Counted from the first letter of the stretch, positions 1 to 8,757 are shown. The stretch: 64,000 nt of DNA from Amycolatopsis sp. NBRC 101858 (GCF_030269325.1 NZ_BSTD01000002.1:1612001-1676000); one strand, 5' to 3'. The notes: a model not told the origin generated them from the sequence alone. A program made the numbers and translations.

Positions 1-350
1 GGGTCGACCGGTGCCCGTTCCCCGGGCCTTGGCGGCGTGGCGGCCGGGGAGCCCGCCGCGATCTTCTCGCCGGCTGCCGCCGGCGGAGAGTCGTCGAGCA
101 GGTAGCGCCCGAGCGCGGCTTTGGGGGCGAAGCTGCGCAACGACCGCAGATCCTCGAGCGGTTTACGCAGCTGAGTGAACTCCGGGCCGAGCTCGTTCTG
201 CAGCCGTTCCTGGGCGCCCGCGGCGAAGGTGCGTGCCTTGCGCAGCGTCTGGGCGAGCCAGCGTGCGGACTCCGGAAGCCGTTCCGGGCCGACGATGAAC
301 AGGCCGGCGACCAGCAGGATCACCAGATGTTCCAGGCTGAGACCGAACAC
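1..350 (-). CDS. tatB: Sec-independent protein translocase TatB, C-terminus cut by window edge
   Basis: TatB is the inner-membrane receptor component of the twin-arginine translocase. Read on the minus strand from a GTG at 348-350, the protein opens with FGLSLEHLVILLVAGLFIVG, a single N-terminal transmembrane segment, followed by the hinge GPERLPE that marks the TatA/B family. An amphipathic helix (about residues 25-50) and a polar Pro/Ala-rich tail follow, as is normal for TatB. A GAGGAGG ribosome-binding site lies about 7 bases upstream of the GTG (near 357-363). The reading frame is still open at base 1, so only about 116 residues are visible. TatB rather than TatA is favoured by the glutamate next to the membrane segment and the long acidic/polar tail. 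In actinomycetes tatB often follows sigE-rseA-htrA, but the neighbours on that side are outside the window. Confidence 0.9.
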   Translation of the reverse strand, partial: MFGLSLEHLVILLVAGLFIVGPERLPESARWLAQTLRKARTFAAGAQERLQNELGPEFTQLRKPLEDLRSLRSFAPKAALGRYLLDDSPPAAAGEKIAAGSPAATPPRPGERAPVD

Positions 351-501
351 GTGCGTCCTCCTCGCAGCCGCCACCACGACGCCGCGGTGTCGACTGCCAG
401 CGTAGAGGCGAGCCGGCCGTACTGGCGTGAACCAGAGGGCAAGGAACGGCCCCGTGCGGCTCCGCCAGAGCGCGCCACCTCACCGGCGGCCGGGCCCACT
501 C

Positions 502-3500
502 CTAGGTACCTGGAATGGGGGGTTGCCTTGTTCCGTGGGGAGATCGGCGGTCCTGCTGTGTCGGACGAGCGGCGGGCACGGCCGCCTCGCCGGGCACGGC
601 GAAGGTCCGGTCGAACTGCCAGAATGCCTGCGTCGGCGGCGCCGGGGCCGCCCGGACCCGGCCGGCCCGGCGCAGTGGCCGCGTCGCCGGATCGGGATTC
701 GACCGCGGCGACGGCGCCTTCTGTTCCTTCGTCGGAACGCCCGCGTAGCGCAGCCGGGGCAGCAGCCGCTCCTGCTTCATGATCACGCTGTGCGGGGCGA
801 CGTACGCGTGTTCACCGATCTCGGCGCCGTACAACGGAACCGTGCCGTGCCCGAGCGTCGAGTGGGCGCCGACGTGGACGTGGTCGATCTTGAGCACGCG
901 GTCCTCGAACGTGTGAGCCTGGAACATCGCGCTGACGGTCGCGCCGTCGCCGAAGTGCAGCATGTCGGGGTCGACGATCTGGGCGAACCCCTCGCCGAGC
1001 ACGACGCGCTTGCCGATGGTCATGCCGGTGCGGCGCAGGTACAGCGGCAGCAGCAAGGTCCCCTCGAGCGCGGACAGGACGCCTCCCGCGACGAAACCCC
1101 AGGCGACGTAGAGGAAGTCCCAACGGCTGCACCAGCACGACCACAGCGGGTGCACGCCCGGGCGCACGCGGCCGAGCAGGCCCCATTTCAGCGCCAGGAC
1201 GATCAGGCACGGCAGGATCGCCGAAGCGAGCGTCACGACGGCGGCGCCGGGAAAGACGAAGGCGACAAGCGGCAGAGTCCCTGCCACGTAGGCGATCCCG
1301 GCGAACCACGCCGTCATGACCGCCAGCGGGACGACCGGGAGCGCGAACCGCAGCCATTCCCAGAACACCCGGGTGACCACCCGGGCGAACGACGGGTCGT
1401 GGGTCAGCCTGCGGTCGGTTTCCACCACTTCGCGGCGCGGGAGCAGCATCGGCGGGTGCCCGAACCACGACGTGCCGGACGTCATGATGCGGTCGTCGGC
1501 GACGGTGCAGACACCGATGAGGATGTCCGGTGGCAGCCGCTGCCCACCCGGGACGACGGCGTGGTTGCCGAGGAACGTGTCGTGGCCGAGCCGGACCGGG
1601 GCCAAGGCGACCGTACCCTGCTGGATGCGGGGACCGCCGAGGTAGATGCCGTCGGCGAAGAAGGTGTCCGGGCCGATCTCGACCAGTTCCGGGACGACGT
1701 CGATGATCGTGCTGATCTCGCACCCGCGGCCCACCTTCATCCCGGCCCAGCGCAGCCACACCGGCCAGAACATCCCCCCGGAAAGCCAGTTCCCGGCCGT
1801 GGTGACCAAGCCGGTCTTGAGCGTCACCCGGATGTAGGCGAGGCTCCACCGGCTGATCACGCCCTCCTCGACGCGCCCGAGCAGCCGCGCGCCGAACGCT
1901 TCGAGCCAGACCGACACCAGCAGCGACAGGCAGCTCGCCCCGGCCAGGACGAGCAGGAACGGCAGGTGCGCCCACGGCCGCGTGAGCGCGTCGAGCAGTG
2001 CCGGGTACGTGACGTCGAAGGCGAGCACGAGCGCGATCAGCACGACCGAGAACGGCACCGCGAACAGCCAGGCGAACACCGCGCGGGCCGCGACGATCGC
2101 GAGGCCGTGCGCGAACGGCGAGAGCATGCTGCCGGACACGACCGGCACCGGGGCCCGGGGCGCCGGGCCGGCGTCGTGCGCCGGGACGCCGTCCCAGCGC
2201 CGGCCGTCCGGAACGGCGGTACCCGACGGCAGCGACGACAACGCGGCGAGCCAGGCTCCGCGGCCGAGCCGGGTGTTGGGCGACATGCCGGCGCGGACGT
2301 CCACCGTGGCGCCGCCGGCGACGGTGACCCGGCCGACCGTGAGGTGGCCTTCCGCCAGCTGCACCAGCCCGAGCGAGGCGTCCTGGCCGACGGTGGCGTC
2401 GTCGCCGATGTCGAGCAGGTCCCAGCCGCCCTGCACGACGTCGACGCCGCGGTGGATGTGCACGCGCTTGCCGATCCGGGCCCCGAGCGAGCGCAGCGCC
2501 ATGTTCTGGAACTCGGTGCCGGCGATCGTTCCCCACGGCACGAACCGCAGCAGGTGCCGCACGATCCACAGCCGCAGGTGGAACCCGCTCCAGACCGGCA
2601 TCCGCGTGGGTTCGAACTTCCCGATGAGCAGCCGTTTCACCCGAACCGCGAAGAACACGGCCACCGGCGTCCAGCCGAACCCGGCCACGAGCGCCGCGAT
2701 CGGCAGCAGGACGATCAGCGAGACCAGCCCGATCCGCTCGGCCAGCCACGGCAGCACGACGAACACGGCGAAGTAACCGATCGGGGCGGCGATCGCCAGC
2801 TCGGCCAGCAGCCAGGCGGCCTGCGCGGCGGTGACGAGGACCGCGCTGCGGGCGGGGGCCACCAGCGCGTCGATCTCGTCGTGGGTCACCGGCGCGGCCA
2901 GCTTCGCGAGCCCCGCCACCGTGCGCGCGCTGTAGACGTCCCGCACGGCGATGGCCTCGGTGAGCGGGTTGACGCGCAGCTTCGAGATGAGCATCGCCGC
3001 CTGCAGCGAGCTGCCGCCGAGGTCGTCGAAGAAGTCGTCGTCGACGCCGACGTCCGGGGTGCCGAAGACGTCGCGCAGGGCGTCGGCGATGAACTGCTCG
3101 ACCGGGTTCCCGGTGGTCCGCGCGGCCGCGTGGCGCCGGGCGGTGGCGAGCACCGGCAGGTCGTCGCGGCGGAGCTTGCCGCCGGCGCTGCGCGGCAGCG
3201 TGGCGGCTTCCCCGAAGACCGCGGGCACCATGTACGCGGGCAGGACCTTGCCGAGGTGTTCCCGGAGCGCGGCGGAGTCCGGGATGTGGCCGGGCCGGTC
3301 GGGGACCAGGTGCGCGGCGATGACCTGGCCCGCGCCCTCCCCCTGGACCCGGCACGCCGCTTCGCGCACGCCCGGGAGCCGCGCCAGCGACGCCTCGATG
3401 GCCTCCAGCTCGATCCGGTAGCCGCGCAGCTTGACCTGGGAGTCGATGCGGCCGTGGTAGAAGAGCGTGCCGTCCGGTTCGGCGTGCACGAGGTCGCCGG

Positions 3501-4698
3501 TGCGGTAGAGCCTGCCCAGGCGCGGGTGCCGCGGGAACTTCTCCGCCGTCAGCTCCGGCCGGTTGTGGTAGCCGAGCGCCAGGCCGTCGCCGCCCATGCA
3601 CAGCTCGCCCTTTTCGCCCGGTTTGACCGGCCGCAGCTGCTCGTCGAGCACCCAGGCGCGCATGCCGGGGACCGGTTTGCCGATGGCGACCGGCTTCCCG
3701 GGCTCAACGTCCGCACGCAGGCAGGTCACGGTGCACTCGGTGGGCCCGTAGCCGTTGACCATCCGGCGCCCGGGCGCCCAGCGCTCGGCGACGTCGTCGG
3801 GCAGGGCTTCCCCGCCGACGTACAGCAGGCGCAGGTCGGGCAGCTCCCGGCGCGGGTCCGCGCACGCGGCCGCCCGCAGCAGGGTCGGCGGCGGGCACAG
3901 GACCGTGATCCGCTCGTCCCGCAGCCAGGGCACGAGGTCGGGACCGAGCCGGGCCGTCTCGTCGTCCATGACGACGACGGTGGCTCCGCACGCCCAGGCC
4001 ATCCAGGACTCCTCGACCGAGGAGTCGTAGGCCGGCGAGGAGCCCTGGGCCACGCGGTCCCCCGGGCCGAGGCCGAATTCGGCGACGTCCGAGCGGATCA
4101 GGTTGACCACGCCCTGGTGTCCGACGAGCACGCCCTTCGGCTTGCCCGTGGTGCCCGAGGTGTAGATGACGTAGGCCAGCCCGGCCGGCGCCGCGGGCGC
4201 GATGACCGGCCGCGCGGCGGGCTCGGCGGTGCCGTCGACGAGCTGGACGGCGCCGGAGTAGCCGGCGCGGGTGGCCCGCTCGCGCCCGGCGTGGTCGGTG
4301 ATGAGCAGCGCGGGTGCGGCGTCGCCGAGGATGTGGCCGAGCTGCTCGTCGGGGAACGACGGATCGAGGCAGACGTAGGCCGAACCGGCCCGCAGCACAC
4401 CGAGCTGCGCGAGGTAGAGGTCTTCGGTGGAGCGCGACAGCAGGATCGCGACGATCCCCGGCCGCCGGACGGCCCGGTGCACCGCGCGCGCGACGCCCGC
4501 GGACCGGCGGTGCAGGTCGCCGTAGGTGACGGTCCGCCGCGGGCGCCCGCCCGAGGGCGGCACGTCCACGGCGATCGCGTCCGGACGGCGCCGGGCCGAC
4601 TGCTCGAAGAAGTGGTGCAGCCGGGCGGGTGGCAGCTCCCCGGTTTGCCGGGGACTCCGGGTCGTGGGCGGGGCGCCCTGCGCCTGGCTCACCGTCAC
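502..4698 (-). CDS. Pls-like membrane NRPS (A-T plus terminal membrane/left-handed beta-helix region)
   Basis: A 1,398-residue single-module NRPS with the architecture of epsilon-poly-L-lysine synthetase-type enzymes. The adenylation domain (about 20-520) has TSGTTGKPKG near residue 180 and NGYGPTE near 315. A carrier domain has LGGSS near 563. The C-terminal half alternates hydrophobic membrane segments with three soluble blocks of hexapeptide-like repeats (IGKRVHIHRG..., KVGRGCEIS..., IGKRVVLGEG...), which is the family's NRPS terminal domain in place of ordinary C and TE domains. Aligned by eye to GrsA, the pocket reads D-S-E-C-Y-G-G-V-T-K. The acidic residue at position 239 fits a cationic monomer such as lysine or diaminobutyrate, but this is inference. 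The GTG start overlaps the stop of the upstream SET gene by four bases (GTGA), implying translational coupling. A longer reading from 4902 would lie inside the SET gene and has no NRPS similarity. Confidence 0.85.
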   Translation of the reverse strand: MTVSQAQGAPPTTRSPRQTGELPPARLHHFFEQSARRRPDAIAVDVPPSGGRPRRTVTYGDLHRRSAGVARAVHRAVRRPGIVAILLSRSTEDLYLAQLGVLRAGSAYVCLDPSFPDEQLGHILGDAAPALLITDHAGRERATRAGYSGAVQLVDGTAEPAARPVIAPAAPAGLAYVIYTSGTTGKPKGVLVGHQGVVNLIRSDVAEFGLGPGDRVAQGSSPAYDSSVEESWMAWACGATVVVMDDETARLGPDLVPWLRDERITVLCPPPTLLRAAACADPRRELPDLRLLYVGGEALPDDVAERWAPGRRMVNGYGPTECTVTCLRADVEPGKPVAIGKPVPGMRAWVLDEQLRPVKPGEKGELCMGGDGLALGYHNRPELTAEKFPRHPRLGRLYRTGDLVHAEPDGTLFYHGRIDSQVKLRGYRIELEAIEASLARLPGVREAACRVQGEGAGQVIAAHLVPDRPGHIPDSAALREHLGKVLPAYMVPAVFGEAATLPRSAGGKLRRDDLPVLATARRHAAARTTGNPVEQFIADALRDVFGTPDVGVDDDFFDDLGGSSLQAAMLISKLRVNPLTEAIAVRDVYSARTVAGLAKLAAPVTHDEIDALVAPARSAVLVTAAQAAWLLAELAIAAPIGYFAVFVVLPWLAERIGLVSLIVLLPIAALVAGFGWTPVAVFFAVRVKRLLIGKFEPTRMPVWSGFHLRLWIVRHLLRFVPWGTIAGTEFQNMALRSLGARIGKRVHIHRGVDVVQGGWDLLDIGDDATVGQDASLGLVQLAEGHLTVGRVTVAGGATVDVRAGMSPNTRLGRGAWLAALSSLPSGTAVPDGRRWDGVPAHDAGPAPRAPVPVVSGSMLSPFAHGLAIVAARAVFAWLFAVPFSVVLIALVLAFDVTYPALLDALTRPWAHLPFLLVLAGASCLSLLVSVWLEAFGARLLGRVEEGVISRWSLAYIRVTLKTGLVTTAGNWLSGGMFWPVWLRWAGMKVGRGCEISTIIDVVPELVEIGPDTFFADGIYLGGPRIQQGTVALAPVRLGHDTFLGNHAVVPGGQRLPPDILIGVCTVADDRIMTSGTSWFGHPPMLLPRREVVETDRRLTHDPSFARVVTRVFWEWLRFALPVVPLAVMTAWFAGIAYVAGTLPLVAFVFPGAAVVTLASAILPCLIVLALKWGLLGRVRPGVHPLWSCWCSRWDFLYVAWGFVAGGVLSALEGTLLLPLYLRRTGMTIGKRVVLGEGFAQIVDPDMLHFGDGATVSAMFQAHTFEDRVLKIDHVHVGAHSTLGHGTVPLYGAEIGEHAYVAPHSVIMKQERLLPRLRYAGVPTKEQKAPSPRSNPDPATRPLRRAGRVRAAPAPPTQAFWQFDRTFAVPGEAAVPAARPTQQDRRSPHGTRQPPIPGT

Positions 4699-5201
4699 AC
4701 CCCGACGGGTTCGGCGATCCGGCCGTCCAGCACGGCCAGCAGGTACGGCGACAGCAGCGCCCGCAGGTCTTCGCGTCGCGGGGCCGCCAGGTGCCGGAAG
4801 CCCTGGATCACGCCGTCGCAGCGGTCGCTGCCGCAGAGGCACGTGAACGGCTCGGCCATGTCGTACTCGGTGCTGGCGTAGTGGAAGGTGATCTGCGACC
4901 ACGCGGGGATCGGCCGCAGGCTGAGCACCGACCGCTCGCGGATCACCGCCGTGGGCTCGCAGGCGTGGTTCATGAACCGCCAGTAGTAGCGGTCCAGCAC
5001 CTCCTCCAGCGGGCTGCCCGCGGGCATGTCGACGTGGCTGTCCTCGTCCAGCTGGACGGTGTAGCGCGTCGGCGACGCGGTGAGCTCACCCTCGAGGGTG
5101 AACAGCAGCGTCCGTGCCGGCACGGCCTGATTGGTGACCAGCCGGTATTCGCCCTCGCTGCGAACTACGGCGGCGCGGCGCTGCTCGGTGACCTCGGTCA
5201 T
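4695..5201 (-). CDS. SET-domain protein, putative lysine methyltransferase
   Basis: A 168-residue protein with SET-domain hallmarks: FMNHACEPTA (the NHxCxP motif, near residue 91), a following aromatic FHYASTEYD, and a post-SET-like cysteine cluster CLCGSDRCDG near 139-148. SET proteins transfer methyl groups from SAM to lysine side chains. A GGGAGG ribosome-binding site sits 6 bases upstream of the ATG. Its stop overlaps the start of the Pls-like NRPS by four bases, so the two are one operon. An attractive but unproven idea is that it methylates lysines of a partner or of the product; it could equally act on an unrelated protein. No signal peptide is visible. Confidence 0.75.
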   Translation of the reverse strand: MTEVTEQRRAAVVRSEGEYRLVTNQAVPARTLLFTLEGELTASPTRYTVQLDEDSHVDMPAGSPLEEVLDRYYWRFMNHACEPTAVIRERSVLSLRPIPAWSQITFHYASTEYDMAEPFTCLCGSDRCDGVIQGFRHLAAPRREDLRALLSPYLLAVLDGRIAEPVGV

Positions 5202-5633
5202 CCGTGACCTCCCGGGGAGTCGATCGTCTACCCGGAGCCACGCGCGCCAGGCTCCCCGAGTTCACGACCGCCACCGGCAGGTTCTCAGGATCCTCTCAAC
5301 GACCACCTGCTAGCAGCCGGGCCTGGCGCAACTACCTCGTGACACCGCAACGCCAACTTTCCTCTGGGCCGGACACTTGCCCAAGCGGTTCTGGCGGGCG
5401 GCAAGGGGCCATCACCCGCTCACCGTCCTGGGCTCATGACTTCGGACCGCAGAAGCCTGTCGCCGCAGTACGGAAATCGGGCTGTCCGGTCAGCAGCCCC
5501 GGCCGCGCGAACTCTCCGGTGACGACTCGCGCAGCCGTCCCCGAGGAAGCCGCCTCGGACCGCCGAGCCGTCCGGATGACCGAACCACGCGCCCAACCAC
5601 GGTGCTTGCCAGGAGCGCGGCCCCCACGAGTGA

Positions 5634-5711
5634 TACGGCCCGCGCGGGGTGCGGGTCAACTCCGTCGGCCCCGGCTACGTCCGGTTCCCGGTTTCCCTGC
5701 GGGCGCCCTAC
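5634..5711 (+). pseudogene. Relic of a short-chain dehydrogenase C-terminal region
   Basis: In the otherwise gene-poor 5202-5762 stretch, the plus strand encodes GPRGVRVNSVGPGYVRFPV directly after an in-frame stop at 5631-5633. This is the characteristic SDR block that follows the catalytic YxxxK (usually xRGVRVNxVxPGxVxTP). No Rossmann GxxxGxG or catalytic YxxxK is present upstream in any frame, so only a fragment survives. Nothing else was recognised in 5202-5762. Confidence 0.5.
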
Positions 5712-5762
5712 CTCCACGGTCCGGTTTGCCACGCCGTGTGGTTCGAGGCTCGCGCGGGGCCG

Positions 5763-6914
5763 TCAGGAACGAAGGGCGCGCAGGCCGGTGCGGATTTCGC
5801 CGACCAGGATCTCGGGCTGCTCCAAGGCCGCGAAGTGACCGCCCTTGTCGGCCTCGCCGTAGTGGATCAAATTGCTGTAGGTGTCTTCGATCCAGCTTCG
5901 TGGCAGGCGGGGGATGTCCCTCGGGAAGACAGTCACCGCAACCGGAAGTGTCAGCTTCGGACCGGCGAAAGTGCGCGATCTGTTCTCCCAGTAGATGCGG
6001 GCGGACGACGCCGCGCTGTTGGTGAACCAGTAGAGGGATATCGCGTCGAGCATGTCGTCCGTGCCGAGGGCGTCTTCGGCGAGCCCGTGGTTGTCGGTCT
6101 TGGACTGGAACTTCTCGTAGATCCAGGCGGCCTGGCCGGCGGGAGAGTCCGCCAGTGCGAACCCGATCGTCTCCGGCTTCGTGCCCTGAAGGTGGTTCGA
6201 CCCGCCGAGATCGCCGGTGTAGAGGGCGAGGCTCTCGACGGCGTGGCGCTGTTCGGGCGACAAGGTGTCGGGTATGCGTGCGGGAAAGGCGTAGTGGGTG
6301 TTCAGGTGAATTCCGAGAAGCCCCTCGGGTTGCAGGGCCCCGAGGGCAGTGGTGACGACGGCACCCCAATCGCCGCCTTGCGCGGCCCAGCGCGTGTAGC
6401 CGAGACGCTTCATCAGTTCCACCCACGCGTTCGCGATGCGCTCGACCGTCCACCCGGCCTCCGTGGGCTTCTGGGAGAACCCGAACCCGGGCAGTGACGG
6501 GACGACGACGTCGAACGCGTCGGCGGCGTCTCCGCCGAACGAAACCGGATCGGTCAGCGGGCCGATCAGCTTCAGGAACTCGACGATCGAGCCGGGCCAT
6601 CCGTGCGTGAGGATCAGGGGCATCGCGTGGGGATGCGGGGACCTGACGTGGATGAAGTGGACGTCCAGCCCGTCGATCTCGGTCAGGAACTGGGGGAAGC
6701 GGTTGAGCTCGGACTCGAAGCGCCGCCAGTCGTAGCCGTCCTGCCAGTAGCCGACCAGGGATCTGGCGTTCTCCAGGCGGACCCCTTGTGACCAGTCGCC
6801 CACGGTTTCCGGGTCCGGCCATCGAGTTCCGGCCAGTCGCTGCTTCAGGTCGTCGATCTCCGAATCCGGGATCGAGACGGTGAACGGGCGGACGAGCGGC
6901 GTCGGAGCGGTCAT
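5763..6914 (-). CDS. Epoxide hydrolase, microsomal-type with EHN N-terminal domain
   Basis: A 383-residue alpha/beta hydrolase that opens epoxides with water through an aspartyl-ester intermediate. The N-terminal EHN region (IPDSEIDDLKQRLAGTRWP) is followed by the oxyanion motif HGWPGS near residue 100, the nucleophile aspartate in GGDWGA near 180, a lid tyrosine region (YWFTNSAASSARIYWE), and the late catalytic histidine in GGHFAALE near 360. The ATG at 6914 has a GAAAGGAAG ribosome-binding site; an upstream in-frame extension runs through the operator region and is unlikely to be translated. It is divergently arranged with a TetR regulator, and two palindromic operators lie in the shared promoter, so it is probably the regulator's target and induced by a lipophilic or epoxide-type substrate. 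Confidence 0.88.
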   Translation of the reverse strand: MTAPTPLVRPFTVSIPDSEIDDLKQRLAGTRWPDPETVGDWSQGVRLENARSLVGYWQDGYDWRRFESELNRFPQFLTEIDGLDVHFIHVRSPHPHAMPLILTHGWPGSIVEFLKLIGPLTDPVSFGGDAADAFDVVVPSLPGFGFSQKPTEAGWTVERIANAWVELMKRLGYTRWAAQGGDWGAVVTTALGALQPEGLLGIHLNTHYAFPARIPDTLSPEQRHAVESLALYTGDLGGSNHLQGTKPETIGFALADSPAGQAAWIYEKFQSKTDNHGLAEDALGTDDMLDAISLYWFTNSAASSARIYWENRSRTFAGPKLTLPVAVTVFPRDIPRLPRSWIEDTYSNLIHYGEADKGGHFAALEQPEILVGEIRTGLRALRS

Positions 6915-6927
6915 CGGCTTCCTTTCG

Positions 6928-6945
6928 TTGCACACTGCTGTGCAA
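6928..6945. promoter_or_regulatory. TetR operator 1 (palindrome)
   Basis: TTGCACACTGCTGTGCAA is an 18-bp near-perfect palindrome 13 bases upstream of the epoxide hydrolase ATG. It is nearly identical to a second copy at 6955-6972. Binding by the divergent TetR protein is inferred from position and symmetry. Confidence 0.7.
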
Positions 6946-6954
6946 CGTACTTCA

Positions 6955-6972
6955 TTGCACACCAGTGTGCAA
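6955..6972. promoter_or_regulatory. TetR operator 2 (palindrome)
   Basis: TTGCACACCAGTGTGCAA repeats operator 1 with changes only in the four central bases. The two centres are 27 bp apart, between two and three helical turns. The site abuts the TetR start, so autoregulation and joint repression of the hydrolase are expected. Confidence 0.7.
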
Positions 6973-6982
6973 TGATGGTGTC

Positions 6983-7603
6983 GTGCCTGCCGAGTCCTCC
7001 CGTGTGCGCTCGATGAACGAGACACGCGATCGCATCCTCGACGTCGCTCTCGACCTGCTGGGAGAGAACCCCGACGCCGGAATGGGTGACATCGCCGCCG
7101 CGGCCGGCGTCGTCCGCCGCACGGTCTACGGCCATTTCCCGTCGCGGCTCGACCTGGTCCGGACTCTGATGGAACGGGCCGTCATCGAGATGACGGGCGT
7201 GCTCACCGAAGTCGACGCCTCCGGCGGGGAAGCGGACGCGATGTGGGTCGAGTTCATCGCCCGCGTCTGGCCGGTGGCGCACCGGTACCGAGTGCTGCTG
7301 GCGCTGCGCCGTGGCGAGTACGGCGAGGCGATCCACGGCCTGCTCGGGCCGGTCGACGAGCTCCTCGCCGACCTCGTGAAACGGGGCCAGGACGGCGCCG
7401 TGTTCGCGCGGCACCTGCCGGCGGGCCTGCTGAGCCAGCTCGCCTACGGCGTCGTGTTCGCCATCGCCGACAGCGAGCTGCCGGACGGCCCCCGGGGTGC
7501 CCGAGCGGCGGCGGTCGCGAGCCTGCTGCTGCTGGGGGTTCCCGAGAAGCGCGCGATCACGCTCGCAGGCGGCCCGCAGCACTCGAGCGGCATCGCGGAC
7601 TGA
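6983..7603 (+). CDS. TetR/AcrR-family transcriptional regulator
   Basis: About 206 residues. The N-terminal helix-turn-helix reads ETRDRILDVALDLL ... DIAAAAGVVRRTVYGHFPSR, the standard TetR DNA-binding block, followed by an all-helical ligand-binding domain. It is divergent from the epoxide hydrolase with two operators between them. The start is uncertain: GTG at 6983 (11 bases after operator 2, consistent with a leaderless message), GTG at 6965 (inside the operator) and ATG at 7013 are all in frame, and no clear ribosome-binding site decides. The ligand is unknown. Confidence 0.85.
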   Translation: MPAESSRVRSMNETRDRILDVALDLLGENPDAGMGDIAAAAGVVRRTVYGHFPSRLDLVRTLMERAVIEMTGVLTEVDASGGEADAMWVEFIARVWPVAHRYRVLLALRRGEYGEAIHGLLGPVDELLADLVKRGQDGAVFARHLPAGLLSQLAYGVVFAIADSELPDGPRGARAAAVASLLLLGVPEKRAITLAGGPQHSSGIAD

Positions 7604-7849
7604 CCTGCCCGGACAGGACATCGTCCCCGTTGCGACCGGACCTTTACCCCGAGTCGCACTCCGGCACGCTCGCGGCTTGACCGAAAACGAAGGCACGATC
7701 ACGCCTGATCGGCCTGGTCGTTCTGAAGCGCTAAGCCGGCTAGCCGGAGCAAACACCCCTGCTTCCACGCCGTGGGTTTCCAAGATCCGTGCGGTGGGCA
7801 CTTTCGATCCGCGCCGGGCTTCAGCAGCGAGGCCCTCCGGGAGGTCACT

Positions 7850-8281
7850 GTGCCGTCATCCGTGTTGACCGCTACTCACGATGAAGCGGCCGACGCGCCG
7901 CTGGTCGCGTTCGAACGCTTCGTGCGAATGCACCACGTCACCGTGTTCCGGCTGGCGTCGTGCCTGCTCGGCGATCCCGCAGGAGCCGAAGAGGTCACCG
8001 AAGAGGTGTTCGTCGGGCTCTGGCATGGGCAACGCAGGCCGCCCAGCACCGCAGATCTGTTCGTCCGCACGGTCGATCACTGCCTCGACAAGGCGGCGCC
8101 GACGGCTCTGTTCACCGCGCTGCGCCGGTTCGGCGGACCCGAACGAACCGGTTGGCTGCTGGCAGACGTCCTGCACTTCCCCGCTGCGCGGACGGCGGAG
8201 CTGCTCGAACGGTCCGAGACCGAATTCACGCCCCGGCTCGAGGCGACCCGCTTGGCCCTGACCCACTGGCTGGCGCCATGA
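7850..8281 (+). CDS. Short sigma-70-like (ECF-type) protein, degenerate
   Basis: A 143-residue protein whose first half resembles sigma region 2 (FERFVRMHHVTVFRLASCLLGDPAGAEEVTEEVFVGLW). The part expected to be region 4 (TELLERSETEFTPRLEATRL) is only weakly recognisable as a helix-turn-helix. The GTG start is supported by GGGAGG at 7839-7844 with a 5-base spacer. The stop overlaps the next gene by four bases. Its short length and weak region 4 suggest a specialised or decaying ECF factor. Confidence 0.55.
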   Translation: MPSSVLTATHDEAADAPLVAFERFVRMHHVTVFRLASCLLGDPAGAEEVTEEVFVGLWHGQRRPPSTADLFVRTVDHCLDKAAPTALFTALRRFGGPERTGWLLADVLHFPAARTAELLERSETEFTPRLEATRLALTHWLAP

Positions 8282-8502
8282 CCGGTCGAGAACACGGTCC
8301 GGCCGCCGACCGCCGGTGCGGCCACGACCCGGTCAGTTCGTGGGACGACCGCGGCGCGGCTGGTGACTGCACAGGCTGCACGACACTCCGGACCGAGGTC
8401 GAGAAGCTCCGGCGCTGCCTGGACCGGATCGCCGTCTGGCCCACCCGGCCGGCTGCCGACCTGGCGGACCGGATCATCGCCAGGATTCGGTCGGTGCCGT
8501 GA
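8278..8502 (+). CDS. Small CxxC protein, anti-sigma-like
   Basis: A 74-residue protein translationally coupled (ATGA overlap) to the sigma-like gene. It contains CTGCTTLRTEVEKLRR, which resembles the HxxxCxxC zinc-binding turn and following helix of ZAS anti-sigma factors, although the usual preceding histidine is not evident. Given the pairing, an anti-sigma or redox-sensing partner role is plausible but unproven. No membrane segment is present. Confidence 0.5.
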   Translation: MTGREHGPAADRRCGHDPVSSWDDRGAAGDCTGCTTLRTEVEKLRRCLDRIAVWPTRPAADLADRIIARIRSVP

Positions 8503-8662
8503 GAAGAGGCCGGGCCGTCATAGGCATCGCGGCCGCACCCACTCCCCCGCGAGCGACGCCCAAACAGCCCACCGGCCAGGCCCCGCGGAACCCGACCTTT
8601 CGGGGCCCCGGACCGCGCCGGGCGCCAGGTCCGGCTCGAGCAGTCCCAGGATCGCAGCCCCG

Positions 8663-8740
8663 ATCCCGGCCGAGCAGCTGCGACACGTCGAGCTTGCCGT
8701 CGAAGTAGCCGCCGGCCAGCAAGCCGATCGCGCCCTGGCT
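8663..8740 (-). pseudogene. Relic of a DUF2273-type small membrane protein
   Basis: Directly downstream of the Asp23 gene, the minus strand reads GAIGLLAGGYFDGKLDVSQL followed by LGRDRG, immediately after an in-frame TAG. This matches the C-terminal end of the small membrane proteins that normally accompany Asp23/Gls24 genes in actinomycetes (xxGxxxGxxLDGxLDLxxLLGRxR). The N-terminal membrane-spanning part and any start codon are missing. The rest of the 8503-8757 gap holds nothing recognised. Confidence 0.5.
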
Positions 8741-8757
8741 CTACCGGCGGCGGGGAA

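Noticed and set aside
427..4881. A 1,484-codon open frame on the plus strand opposite the Pls-like NRPS
   Set aside because: Arg/Asp/His-rich antisense shadow typical of very GC-rich DNA; no domain is recognisable and the minus strand has clear NRPS motifs. Similar long shadows opposite the LAL regulator, NRPS1, NRPS2 and the lanB genes were also dropped.
4699..4902. N-terminal extension of the Pls-like NRPS to 4902
   Set aside because: It lies wholly within the SET-domain gene in another frame and is Arg-rich; the GTGA overlap at 4695-4698 is a far better start.
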